From Haemophilus_A paraphrohaemolyticus_A (GTDB lineage: Bacteria > Pseudomonadota > Gammaproteobacteria > Enterobacterales > Pasteurellaceae): a stretch of DNA of 64,000 bases. A program made the position numbers and the translations under genes. Positions 51,907-60,011 of this stretch are shown in pieces. The notes under the pieces are model-generated. The model was not told the origin of the DNA. It did not search any database and saw nothing but the letters and a program-made list of their open reading frames with translations. The stretch lies in NCBI RefSeq assembly GCF_003253115.1, contig NZ_QEQF01000003.1:62001-126000 (forward strand), in the 5' to 3' direction. Positions within the stretch are counted from its first letter, which is position 1. Each line of letters begins with the position of its first letter.

Positions 51907-52287
51907 CTATTTTTCTGGTTGTTTTGCATTTTCTAACAGGGCAATCACTTTCTTTAATGCTTCAATTTCGCTTTCTTTTGCACTCAGTAGCTGCTTTAAT
52001 TTCTCATTTTCAAGCGAAAGTTTTTCGTTTGTACCGAAATAGTTGTTGTAATTGGAATGGTTGTCAACATTCGTAAATAATACAAATCGTTCGTTATCAT
52101 CTAATAGCTGAGCCACGTTCACATTAAAAACCTGAGCAATTTGTTTTAATTTTTCTACGCTCACATTAGTTTGCCCACGTTCAATCTTCGCATAACCTGT
52201 CGTGGACATACCTAATTTCTCCGCCACTTCTTCCTGTGTCCATTGGTTCATTTCACGCATAATTTTGATCTTTTCTGATGATTCCAT
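51907..52287 (-). CDS. XRE-family transcriptional regulator with C-terminal coiled coil
   Basis: 126 residues. Residues 5-60 form a Cro/C1-type helix-turn-helix (MNQWTQEEVAEKLGMSTTGY, then IERGQTNVSVEKLKQIAQVF). The C-terminus (from about residue 88) is a short coiled coil, LENEKLKQLLSAKESEIEAL, for dimerisation. Targets are unknown. It could control the divergent lipoprotein gene at 52416, since the 113-bp gap between them is shared. Such regulators are common in Pasteurellaceae prophage remnants but no phage genes are near. Confidence 0.85.
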   Translation of the reverse strand: MESSEKIKIMREMNQWTQEEVAEKLGMSTTGYAKIERGQTNVSVEKLKQIAQVFNVNVAQLLDDNERFVLFTNVDNHSNYNNYFGTNEKLSLENEKLKQLLSAKESEIEALKKVIALLENAKQPEK

Positions 52288-52415
52288 AATCTACCCTATT
52301 AGTCATTTTTTAGCTCTCCGAGCGTATCAAATTGCTCTTTGAGTAACTGGATTAAATTTGTACTAAATATAACATAGCAAACCTCTACAGACTAACTTTA
52401 ATGGGGAAATTTTCC

Positions 52416-52832
52416 ATGAAAAAACTATATGCGGTTATCACGTCTATTGCATTACTTTCGGCTTGTAGTGTAACTCAAGAAGGAAGCTCCAAATTAAGGG
52501 AGCAAAGCCTAAACTCAATTGAGAATAAAATTTTAGCTAATGTAACAACCAAAAATGAAGTCCGTGAGTTTATGGGAGAACCAACGAAAATCACTCAACA
52601 GCAAGGCGACTTAAGTGAAATTTGGTTTTATGAATCTTACGAAAAACACACTAATTATACTCCTTTAGCGATGTTCCCGATCACGTTGCCATTAAGTATT
52701 GTTTTTGGACATAACTTTATGGATCCAATAGTAGAAAAGAAAAATGAAAAACAACTAAGAGTAAAAGTTGATACTGGGACAAACAAAGTAACTAACGTAT
52801 CTACTGCTGTTACTCAAAAAGAGTGGTATTAA
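52416..52832 (+). CDS. Putative lipoprotein, SmpA/OmlA-like fold
   Basis: 138 residues. The signal ends in the lipobox LSAC (MKKLYAVITSIALLSAC). The body has the ITKNEVREFMGEPTKITQ pattern (here VTTKNEVREFMGEPTKITQ), typical of BamE/SmpA-like and related small lipoproteins in which a turn-helix is followed by a short sheet and a W-Y pair (EIWFYESYE). A hydrophobic stretch (PLAMFPITLPLSIVFG) sits in the middle. Function unknown. The 5-residue longer start is less likely because MKKL begins a normal signal. Confidence 0.75.
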   Translation: MKKLYAVITSIALLSACSVTQEGSSKLREQSLNSIENKILANVTTKNEVREFMGEPTKITQQQGDLSEIWFYESYEKHTNYTPLAMFPITLPLSIVFGHNFMDPIVEKKNEKQLRVKVDTGTNKVTNVSTAVTQKEWY

Positions 52833-52886
52833 ATTTACACTAGATATAAATATAACATACTTAACTAAATTAGCAGGAGCAACATA

Positions 52887-53201
52887 ATGAGAATCTCTAA
52901 ATTAATTATTTTAGCAAGCATTTGCACAACTTTAGCGGGCTGTGCAAATATGCAGCCAATGCCAACAAAACCCATCGATAGATGGTTCAAAGATGGCGTA
53001 AGTACTGATATAGCAAAAAGTAAATATGCAAAATGTACCTATGATGTTGGCATGAATAAAGTTGAAGTCACGGAAAAAGACACGCTTATCACCAGTTGCA
53101 TGGCTGCTGATGGTTATCGTTATGGCGTTCCTAAAAAAGAACTTCAAGAATGGGAAGATAAAGTAGAATCATTACGTAAACAAGGGTATATTCTTTACTA
53201 A
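52887..53201 (+). CDS. Small lipoprotein of unknown function
   Basis: 104 residues with a signal ending in lipobox LAGC (IILASICTTLAGC). The mature part holds WFKDGVSTDIAKSKYAKCTYDVG and ends with a Lys/Glu-rich helix; three cysteines beyond the lipid Cys could pair. It follows the previous lipoprotein gene by 54 bp and GCAGGAG-like sequence precedes its ATG. Not recognised. Confidence 0.7.
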   Translation: MRISKLIILASICTTLAGCANMQPMPTKPIDRWFKDGVSTDIAKSKYAKCTYDVGMNKVEVTEKDTLITSCMAADGYRYGVPKKELQEWEDKVESLRKQGYILY

Positions 53202-53216
53202 TTCCTCATATACAAC

Positions 53217-53248
53217 AAAGCTCTAGGAAAATACCTAGAGCTTTATTA
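53217..53248. terminator. Terminator between lipoprotein gene and waaC
   Basis: 11-bp stem AAAGCTCTAGG / CCTAGAGCTTT with 6-base loop and T/A-rich flanks between convergent genes. Confidence 0.8.
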
Positions 53249-53271
53249 AAAAAATTCATACTTATACTAAA

Positions 53272-54225
53272 CTACAACTCATTCTCCAACGCCTGCAAAA
53301 CCCGATACGGCAAAATGCTTTCCATACCATTGCCCGTTAAATAATGCTGATTTTTGCCGTAAGCCCCAATCAATTTCGGATCGGTGGCTCCGTATAAAAT
53401 CACGTTTGGTTTATCCAATGCAGCAGTTAAATGGCTTAAGCCTGTATCAACCGACACTACCACTTTTGCATTGGCGATTTCTTGAGCCAACTCTGCCAGC
53501 GTTAATTTAGGCAAGACTACTACATCAGCCGAGACTTTCGCTAACCGCTCAGCACGTGCCTTTTCTTCCGCATTTCCCCAAGGCAGATGCACGCTCAAGC
53601 CTTGCATCGTCACTGAACGGATTAACTCTTCCCAATACGCCTCTTTCCAATGCTTATCCACCCGAGTGGTGGCGTGAATTGCCACCATATAAGCGGTGGG
53701 ATTTTCGCTATGTTTTGCAAAATGCGGAGCGATGCCATAATCGCCAATAGTTTGCGGTAATACATAACCTAAGGCTTCAGCAAAGAGTTTGCGAATACGC
53801 TCCACGGCGTGCTGTTGATACGCAATCGAAAAGGTTTTGTCGTAAAACCAGCTGCTCAACCCTTCACGTGCGGAATGTTTATCATAGCCATATTTCGTGC
53901 CTTTAGCTTGCTTGGTTACAAGCACTGCACTTTTAATCAAGCCTTGGGCATCAATCACGGCATCATATTCTTCTGTTCGAAGCACTTTCAGATAGGCTTG
54001 CCATTCTTGCCACGTTTGGCGATTCAGCAAATTTTTTCGCCAACGACGAATTGCCACGGGAATCACCCGATTAACTGCCGAATGCCAGCGGGGAATTTCC
54101 GCAAATACCTCTTCCACCACCCAATCAAATTGAATATTCGGAATCGCTTTCTGGGCATCGGTTAAGGCGGGCAAGGTGTGAATCACATCTCCCATTGAGG
54201 AGGTTTTAACGATAAGGACTTTCAT
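53272..54225 (-). CDS. waaC: LPS heptosyltransferase I
   Basis: 317 residues from ATG 54225, family length. GT9 fold: N-terminal KVLIVKTSSMGDVIHTLPAL and C-terminal VSVDTGLSHLTAALDKPNVILYG nucleotide-sugar motif. It adds the first heptose to Kdo of the LPS inner core. waaF lies 1 kb upstream, separated by an unknown gene. Confidence 0.94.
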   Translation of the reverse strand: MKVLIVKTSSMGDVIHTLPALTDAQKAIPNIQFDWVVEEVFAEIPRWHSAVNRVIPVAIRRWRKNLLNRQTWQEWQAYLKVLRTEEYDAVIDAQGLIKSAVLVTKQAKGTKYGYDKHSAREGLSSWFYDKTFSIAYQQHAVERIRKLFAEALGYVLPQTIGDYGIAPHFAKHSENPTAYMVAIHATTRVDKHWKEAYWEELIRSVTMQGLSVHLPWGNAEEKARAERLAKVSADVVVLPKLTLAELAQEIANAKVVVSVDTGLSHLTAALDKPNVILYGATDPKLIGAYGKNQHYLTGNGMESILPYRVLQALENEL

Positions 54226-54290
54226 ATTTATATAGATTAGCAAGCGGTCAAAAATCGCAAAACTTTTGCAAAATTAGACCGCTAGTCTCA

Positions 54291-55193
54291 CTATTTTTTA
54301 TTATCTAAAAGCATATTGGCAATTGTTGCACCACCAGGTACGATGGAGCCCGCAACCTCTGAAACCACATCTTTTAAGAGTGATTTCATTTTCTCCTGAT
54401 TCGCCTTTTGGCTAAACCAAGAAGTACCGTTATCAATCACTTTTCCTGTTAAACCATCGACTTCAATAATTGCAGTTCTGTTATCTTTTTTATGATGATA
54501 CTCGAAAGCAAACACAGGACGGAAGTAAATTTCTAAGCATTCAATCACCGTTTTTTCATCTAAAGTTGGGGCATTGATAATCGTTGTTTCTAACAACTTC
54601 TGACGAGCACGTTGCATTAACCCAGATTGCAGTAAGCTAGGCTCAATTACTTCTGACTCTAAAGGTTTACTTCTATATTTCGGCTCTTTCAGATATGCTT
54701 GAAGTAAAGACTCATGAACATGTGAACGCTCCATACCGTCAATTACACTAGAAAAAATGATATCTCGCTGGCAAATTTCCTTAACATTAAACGAGATATA
54801 ACTGGTTTGAATGTTCATATTCTGCGGAGTATTTACTTTAATTTCTTCGCTTGCATCTTCAATCAGCACAGATTTCGCATCTGGATTTTCAACATTTGTG
54901 CGATAGTTTTGCACCAATTCATAATTGATAATACGCTTCACTTCAATTTTCCAGAAAGGTTCTAATCGACGTTCAGAACGAATAAGTTCAATATCTTCAT
55001 CTTTATTTAAAAGTTTAGAACTTTTTACAGCTAATGATTTAAGTGGTGCGACTTTCGCCAAGCCTGATAATGTACTTGAGAATGCACTATTTTTATGCTG
55101 TTCTGCCGCATCTTTGGCTAAATGCTCTGGATAGAAGTCCTCAAATTCATAAGCAGGCACTTCAACGTGTTCTAGACTTAATACTTCGTTCAT
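54291..55193 (-). CDS. Hypothetical protein between waaF and waaC
   Basis: 300 residues, charged, with no signal peptide and no convincing membrane helix until a mildly hydrophobic C-terminal stretch (VVSEVAGSIVPGGATIANML). Near residue 240 the segment YFRPVFAFEYHHKKDNRTAI plus EVDGLTGKV resembles short PepSY-like or zinc-ribbon-associated strands where a converted polypeptide ends in a VDG-x-TG turn. I do not recognise the family. It sits in the LPS-core region, but co-transcription with waaC or waaF is not shown by spacing (58 and 65 bp). Confidence 0.75.
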   Translation of the reverse strand: MNEVLSLEHVEVPAYEFEDFYPEHLAKDAAEQHKNSAFSSTLSGLAKVAPLKSLAVKSSKLLNKDEDIELIRSERRLEPFWKIEVKRIINYELVQNYRTNVENPDAKSVLIEDASEEIKVNTPQNMNIQTSYISFNVKEICQRDIIFSSVIDGMERSHVHESLLQAYLKEPKYRSKPLESEVIEPSLLQSGLMQRARQKLLETTIINAPTLDEKTVIECLEIYFRPVFAFEYHHKKDNRTAIIEVDGLTGKVIDNGTSWFSQKANQEKMKSLLKDVVSEVAGSIVPGGATIANMLLDNKK

Positions 55194-55251
55194 TATGTTC
55201 TCCCAAAAGATAAACGTTGCAAATTATCGGTAAGCTCCAATCGCTTGGTAT

Positions 55252-56292
55252 CTACAGATTAAGTTTTTGTAATAACTTTTCCATCACCATCTCAGGCTGA
55301 ATATCAATCAAACTCTGATGATAGCCATCTGCCGCATCACCTTTGCGGATTTTAATTAAGCCTCCTTCAATCAGGCGAATCACTTCCGCATTCGATGACA
55401 GCGGCGGGGTGTAAGCGGGGCTGGTTGGTCCATATAACGCGAACAATGGCTTGTTCAAGGCGGCGGCAATGTGCATTAAGCCGCTGTCGTTGCTGACCAC
55501 CGCAGCACAATCAGCAATTAAATCCACTGCTTGATTGAGATCAGTTAGACCCGCCAAATTCAAGCAATAAGGTTGTAAGTTTTCAGGCAAACTTTGGCGA
55601 ATTTGCTCGCCCACTTTTTGGTCCTTTTTCGAGCCAAACAGACGAACTGAATAACCTTTTTCAATCAGCATTTCCGCCAATTTTGCATAGTGATAATGTG
55701 GCCAACGTTTTGCAGGTCCAAACTCTGCTCCTGGGCAAAAACCAATCTCAGGGCGATTTTCCGCTTGGTTTAGCAGCTGTGAGAATTTTGCTTTTGTTGC
55801 CTCAATTTCGACCGCTTGTGTTTGCAAATAAGGATAAAACAACGGTAAATTCTGCGCCATTGGCACTTGCCCCTTTTCAAAGGCTAACGCTACATAGCGT
55901 TGTACCATCATAGGGTAGTCATTTTTATTGGCACGCAAATCATTCAGCAGGAAATAGCGGCTTTCTCCCTTCCAGCCTCGACGCACGGGAATTTTGGCAA
56001 ACAACGGAATAAAGGCAGATTTCAGCGAATTAGGCAACACAATCGCCATATCATATTGATTACGAAGGGATTTTCCCAGTTGGAAACGTTCGCCTAAACG
56101 AAAAGCACCATGTCCAATCGGCATAGAAATCGCTTTACGTACTTCTGGCATTCTTGCCAACAATGGACGACACCAATCAGGTGCCATTACATCAATTTGG
56201 CAATCTGGATATTGCACCTTGAGTTGCTGATAAAGGGCGTGCGACATCATCATATCGCCCACCCACGAAGGGCCAATCACTAAAATATTCAT
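55252..56292 (-). CDS. waaF: LPS heptosyltransferase II
   Basis: 346 residues. GT9 fold with NILVIGPSWVGDMMMSHALY at the N-terminus, GFCPGAEFGPAKRWP near residue 185 and VSNDSGLMHIAAALNKPLFALYG. It adds the second heptose to the LPS core, after WaaC. It ends 59 bp from the next gene on the strand. Confidence 0.95.
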   Translation of the reverse strand: MNILVIGPSWVGDMMMSHALYQQLKVQYPDCQIDVMAPDWCRPLLARMPEVRKAISMPIGHGAFRLGERFQLGKSLRNQYDMAIVLPNSLKSAFIPLFAKIPVRRGWKGESRYFLLNDLRANKNDYPMMVQRYVALAFEKGQVPMAQNLPLFYPYLQTQAVEIEATKAKFSQLLNQAENRPEIGFCPGAEFGPAKRWPHYHYAKLAEMLIEKGYSVRLFGSKKDQKVGEQIRQSLPENLQPYCLNLAGLTDLNQAVDLIADCAAVVSNDSGLMHIAAALNKPLFALYGPTSPAYTPPLSSNAEVIRLIEGGLIKIRKGDAADGYHQSLIDIQPEMVMEKLLQKLNL

Positions 56293-56325
56293 TTTTTCTC
56301 TTAAATTTAACCGCTTGTTTAATGC

Positions 56326-56739
56326 TTAACGTTGCTTAATGCACTCTTTCGCAAGGACTTTTTTGTTATTATCATAGAGCTCCGCTACCCCAGAACGCAT
56401 TTCCCACCATACCCAACGAATATTGCTATATTTCTTGCCGTTTTTTGTGACTGTTGGTGAAAGTGTATGGGTCGCGTCCATAAAGGTAACGCTAATACTG
56501 TTCTTTTTACCTTTAGTTTTCAATATGCGAACTTCTTTATCATCTTGACACAAATAAAGGTTCATCGCTTGGCTTTTAACCACACTACGTTGAGCAATTT
56601 CTTTAACTTGCTCCGCATTGTCACTATTCGTTTGCTGAACTTGCTGCACCTGCTCAACAGGCGAAACAGCAACTTTTGTGCAACCCGAAATTAACAATAA
56701 TGTCGATACCAATAGGCTAATATTAAGCTTTAAAGACAT
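56326..56739 (-). CDS. MliC-like lipoprotein (possible lysozyme inhibitor)
   Basis: 137 residues. Lipobox ISGC at residues 17-20 is followed by a Gln/Val-rich linker. The C-terminal part (YLCQDDKEVRILKTKGKKNS, then YSNIRWVWWEMRSGVAELYD and a final Cys) has the layout of MliC/PliC domains, in which two cysteines pair and a strand pair binds C-type lysozyme. Inhibition is inferred, because the SGxxY motif is only approximate (KNGKKYSN). It lies between oapA and waaF on the same strand. Confidence 0.7.
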   Translation of the reverse strand: MSLKLNISLLVSTLLLISGCTKVAVSPVEQVQQVQQTNSDNAEQVKEIAQRSVVKSQAMNLYLCQDDKEVRILKTKGKKNSISVTFMDATHTLSPTVTKNGKKYSNIRWVWWEMRSGVAELYDNNKKVLAKECIKQR

Positions 56740-56793
56740 ATTTTTCCCTTTTATAACAAAAGAGCAACGTGTTGGCGTTGCTCTTTAACATTA

Positions 56794-58116
56794 TTATTTA
56801 AAGCGATAAGTGCCATCTGCTTGGCGAGTAAATTTACCGCCTGAACCGATAGTCATTTCTACTACACGGTTATTTTTATCTAAACGCACGGTTACCTTTT
56901 CATTTACTTTTAGACTGCTCACTTTGTTATTCACTTTGCTCATTGCGTTCACATCAGAAATATTGAGCTGATTATCACGGAATACTTGCATTAATGAAAC
57001 GCCTTTAGGCACGCTTAATATTTTGCTTGATGTAACCACATTTTGGCTTTTTGCAGCTTCTGTTTTTGCTGCTAATGAAGGAGCTGGTGTGGCTTTCTCT
57101 ACAACTGGCTTACCCGTTTCAACATTTTTTACTAAACGATCTAACTGAGCATTTTGTGATTTCTTAGTATCAAACTCTGCTTTCGTTACCGCCTTAACCT
57201 TTGGTTGAGCATTCACTTGTTTATTATTTGCATGATGAGATGCTTTTAATTTCTCAACTTTTGGTTGAACAACTTGAGCTGTTGGTGTTTCAGGTTGATA
57301 TACTACACCGCCTTGAGTCGCAGGTTTTTCAGTGACAACCATCATTGGTTGAGACTGACTTGCTTGCAATGTTGATTGTGGTTGAGCAAGTTCATTTGCC
57401 ACAGGTTGAACAGGCTGCGGCTCTGCTATTTTCTCTACTGGAGAAACGACTTGTTGAGCTGGCTGCTGTGTTTGTTGTTCCAACTGAGCTTGTTGCTGAT
57501 TTTGTTGTTGAGCTAAAGCTTCTTGCTGTGCTTGAGCTTGTGCTTTTGCCTCAGCCTCTTGACGTTGAGCTTCTGCCTCATCTACAGGGCGGAATTCAAT
57601 AGGTAAACTACCACTCTGTTGAGATTGTAATTCTTCAACAGTCTCTGGTGTACTTGGTTTTAGCCAGAAGAAAACTGCCCCTAAAACTGCAGCCAATAAA
57701 GCAACAATACCTAAACGGCGATGTTTTGATGACTTCTCTTTCACAGAATTTTCTGATATTACTTTTTCTGTTGAAGCGGTTGGGATAACGCGCTCTGCCG
57801 CATTAATTGCAACTTTTGCTGTTTCTTTTGCAACAGACTTAACTTCTTCAGTTTTTTCTTCGATTTGTTCGTTTGCCGTTTGACTAGCCTGAGCAGTTTT
57901 GATTTCTACATTTTTATCTTCTGTAGTAAATGCTAAGCCTGCTGGTTTTACTGCTTCTCCGCCATCCATTTTAGGTAATTCTGATTTTACAGAGCTTGAT
58001 GGTTTAATGACAGGTGTAAATGTATGCCCTGGCGATTGCGTTGTATGTAATGAAGGTGCGATGCTTTTAGTGTTATTTTCCCCAAAAGTTGGTTCTTTGC
58101 GTTCGTTCTGATTCAT
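56794..58116 (-). CDS. oapA: Opacity-associated protein OapA (LysM-like C-terminal domain)
   Basis: 440 residues from ATG 58116. A cytoplasmic N-terminal region (to about residue 130) leads to one membrane helix (LGIVALLAAVLGAVFFWL), then a long Gln/Ala/Val-rich low-complexity region (about 165-290) and a C-terminal OapA domain (SKILSVPKGVSLMQVFRDNQ through GGKFTRQADGTYRF). In H. influenzae, OapA is needed for opaque colonies and colonisation, and related domains bind peptidoglycan or pili. oapB is not adjacent. An in-frame ATG 12 bases upstream lacks a good ribosome site. Confidence 0.9.
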   Translation of the reverse strand: MNQNERKEPTFGENNTKSIAPSLHTTQSPGHTFTPVIKPSSSVKSELPKMDGGEAVKPAGLAFTTEDKNVEIKTAQASQTANEQIEEKTEEVKSVAKETAKVAINAAERVIPTASTEKVISENSVKEKSSKHRRLGIVALLAAVLGAVFFWLKPSTPETVEELQSQQSGSLPIEFRPVDEAEAQRQEAEAKAQAQAQQEALAQQQNQQQAQLEQQTQQPAQQVVSPVEKIAEPQPVQPVANELAQPQSTLQASQSQPMMVVTEKPATQGGVVYQPETPTAQVVQPKVEKLKASHHANNKQVNAQPKVKAVTKAEFDTKKSQNAQLDRLVKNVETGKPVVEKATPAPSLAAKTEAAKSQNVVTSSKILSVPKGVSLMQVFRDNQLNISDVNAMSKVNNKVSSLKVNEKVTVRLDKNNRVVEMTIGSGGKFTRQADGTYRFK

Positions 58117-58275
58117 ATCAAATTCCATAAATTAAAAATAAAAATTTTTGCTATTTTAAAGGATTTCTAGCTTATCAGCACGATTTTTCAAAAAATTTTC
58201 ACTTTTCTTTTCATTTAATCAAGCAATTCGCTCTATTTTGCAAATTTCTCGCAAAAATCAACCGCTTTACTCTAT

Positions 58276-58297
58276 TTTTTCGAGCATGCTCGAAAAA
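58276..58297. promoter_or_regulatory. CRP-S-like palindrome upstream of comEA
   Basis: A 22-bp perfect palindrome whose core is TTCGAGCATGCTCGAA, flanked by T5 and A5. The family's CRP-S competence sites are TGCGA-N6-TCGCA with T/A flanks; here the second base differs symmetrically. It lies 90 bp before comEA and about 48 bases before a possible -10 (TATCTT, 58335-58340), a class I-like distance. It also lies between divergent oapA and comEA. Confidence 0.6.
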
Positions 58298-58386
58298 TTC
58301 ATTTTTACTCGTTGCAGGCTTTTTCAACCCTCTGTATCTTTCGCTTCGGTTCATTTTTCTGACCATTTTATCTACAAGAGGACTTT

Positions 58387-58755
58387 ATGAAAAAAATCAA
58401 CACTTTTGCAACATCTCTTATGATTGGCTTATTCTCAACTGCAATATTTGCCAATGAAGTCACAACACAGCCAACAGCACAACCTGCTCAAACCACCGTT
58501 GTAACCGCACCTGCAGCCTCTACAGCACCTGTTAGTATTCAACAAGTTGCTGTCGATCCGAATGCCGTCAACATTAACACCGCATCAGCAGCAGAAATTC
58601 AAGACAAACTGGTTGGCATCGGTGCGAAAAAAGCCCAAGCTATTGTTGACTACCGCACAAAAAACGGTGCTTTCCTAAGCATTGAGCAATTAAAAGAAGT
58701 TTCAGGCATTGGTGCAGCGACACTTGAGAAAAACCGCTCACGTATCGTTTTATAA
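58387..58755 (+). CDS. comEA: ComEA-like DNA-binding competence protein
   Basis: 122 residues. A signal peptide (MKKINTFATSLMIGLFSTAIFA) is followed by an Ala/Pro/Thr-rich linker and a C-terminal helix-hairpin-helix pair from about residue 58 (VNINTASAAEIQDKLVGIG, then LKEVSGIGAATLEKNR). Periplasmic ComEA/ComE1 pulls in transforming DNA. A CRP-S-like site lies upstream, fitting competence control. Confidence 0.93.
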   Translation: MKKINTFATSLMIGLFSTAIFANEVTTQPTAQPAQTTVVTAPAASTAPVSIQQVAVDPNAVNINTASAAEIQDKLVGIGAKKAQAIVDYRTKNGAFLSIEQLKEVSGIGAATLEKNRSRIVL

Positions 58756-58768
58756 GCATTTCTCGGAT

Positions 58769-58839
58769 TTGTTGAACCGAGCAGAATTGGGTGTGTCTAT
58801 GAGGATTGAAGAGGGCTCAACTCACGTTCGGTTCAACAA
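58769..58839. repeat. Long-loop inverted repeat after comEA
   Basis: A perfect 12-bp inverted repeat, TTGTTGAACCGA (58769-58780) and TCGGTTCAACAA (58828-58839), with a 47-base loop, lies between comEA and psd, followed by CCTTTTACAT. It may be a terminator-like or structured leader element. Confidence 0.5.
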
Positions 58840-58850
58840 CCTTTTACATA

Positions 58851-58879
58851 TTTGGTCTCAACCGCTTTTCTGTTATAAT
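58851..58879 (+). promoter_or_regulatory. psd promoter
   Basis: TTTGGT (58851-58856), 17-base spacer, extended -10 TGTTATAAT with TATAAT at 58874-58879, 35 bp before the psd start. Confidence 0.65.
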
Positions 58880-58913
58880 CGCCCACTTTCAAAACAACAG
58901 AAAGGATAATGTT

Positions 58914-59807
58914 ATGGCACTTAAAGCCTATCCAACCCCAACTTACTGGCAACGTGTAAAAATTGCCTGTCACTATCTTTTACCTCAACTCTCAATTACC
59001 CACGTAGCAGGCTGGCTGGCTGAACAAAAATGGGGATCAGTGACTCATTTGATCATCAAACTCTTTGCCAAACAATATCACGTAAATTTAAGTGAAGCGG
59101 AAAAAACAGCACCTTCAGATTACATCACCTTTAACGAGTTTTTTATCCGCCCATTAAAAGCAGGGGCTCGCCCTATCGTAGAGGGCGAAAATACCATCGC
59201 TTTACCTGCGGATGGCCGTGTAAGTGAATATGGTTGCATCGTAGAAAATCAACTTATTCAAGCAAAAGGACATTTCTTCACGCTTGAAACCCTGCTTGCG
59301 AGAGATCTGGAAATGGCAGAAAAATTTAAAAATGGCAATTTTATTACCACTTATTTATCGCCAAGCGATTACCACCGGGTGCATATGCCATGTGATGCTG
59401 TGCTCAAAAAAATGATTTACGTGCCAGGTGAGTTATTCTCTGTAAATCCATTTTTAGCAGAACACGTGCCAAATTTATTTGCTCGCAATGAACGTGTGAT
59501 TTGTGAATTTGAAACCGCATTTGGCCCAATGGTACAGATTCTAGTCGGTGCAACTGTCACAGCAAGTATGAGCACCGTTTGGGCAGGCATTATTAACCCT
59601 CCTCGTCCAAATGAAGTGGTGGAATATCACTATGAAACCGAAGGCGAAAAAGCCATCAGCTTGAAAAAAGGCGAAGAAATGGGCGCATTCCGCTTAGGTT
59701 CAACCGTGATCAATCTTTTTCCTCAAAATATGATGACTTTTGCGGAAGGAATCCAAACTGGCAGCAAAACCAGAATGGGCGAATTATTAGGAAATTTTAA
59801 TAAATAG
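58914..59807 (+). CDS. psd: Phosphatidylserine decarboxylase proenzyme
   Basis: 297 residues from ATG 58914 (AAAGGAT upstream). The self-cleavage motif LGST is at residues 261-264; cleavage before Ser263 makes the pyruvoyl group. H-bearing segments YLSPSDYHRVHMP and the N-terminal helix for membrane contact fit. It makes phosphatidylethanolamine. Confidence 0.97.
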   Translation: MALKAYPTPTYWQRVKIACHYLLPQLSITHVAGWLAEQKWGSVTHLIIKLFAKQYHVNLSEAEKTAPSDYITFNEFFIRPLKAGARPIVEGENTIALPADGRVSEYGCIVENQLIQAKGHFFTLETLLARDLEMAEKFKNGNFITTYLSPSDYHRVHMPCDAVLKKMIYVPGELFSVNPFLAEHVPNLFARNERVICEFETAFGPMVQILVGATVTASMSTVWAGIINPPRPNEVVEYHYETEGEKAISLKKGEEMGAFRLGSTVINLFPQNMMTFAEGIQTGSKTRMGELLGNFNK

Positions 59808-59918
59808 ATATTAAAGGGCGTGTTAATCTAATTAAACACGCCCTTAAAATTATCTCAACTGAAACAATAAAAACTCCATTTCACTGGCTGCTTACAATTC
59901 AAACATTACTTTCATTTA

Positions 59919-59939
59919 TTTTGCGATCTTGCTCGAAAA
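59919..59939 (+). promoter_or_regulatory. CRP-S-like site upstream of radC
   Basis: TTTTGCGATCTTGCTCGAAA gives the core TGCGA (59922-59926), N6, TCGAA (59933-59937), one base from the CRP-S consensus TGCGA-N6-TCGCA. It lies 73 bp before radC, a gene of the H. influenzae competence regulon. Gap 59808-60011 otherwise holds a short AACACGCCC/GGGCGTGTT hairpin after psd, likely its terminator. Confidence 0.65.
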
Positions 59940-60011
59940 TTTGGCAATTGCCTTTTGCCTCTTTGCCTTATCTTTTTTATTCTCTCAACGATTTAATCAG
60001 TAGAGGATAAT

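Noticed and set aside
57345..57602. 85-codon plus-strand frame opposite oapA rich in Leu/Val/Ala
   Set aside because: It is the antisense of the low-complexity Gln-rich region of OapA and has no start context.
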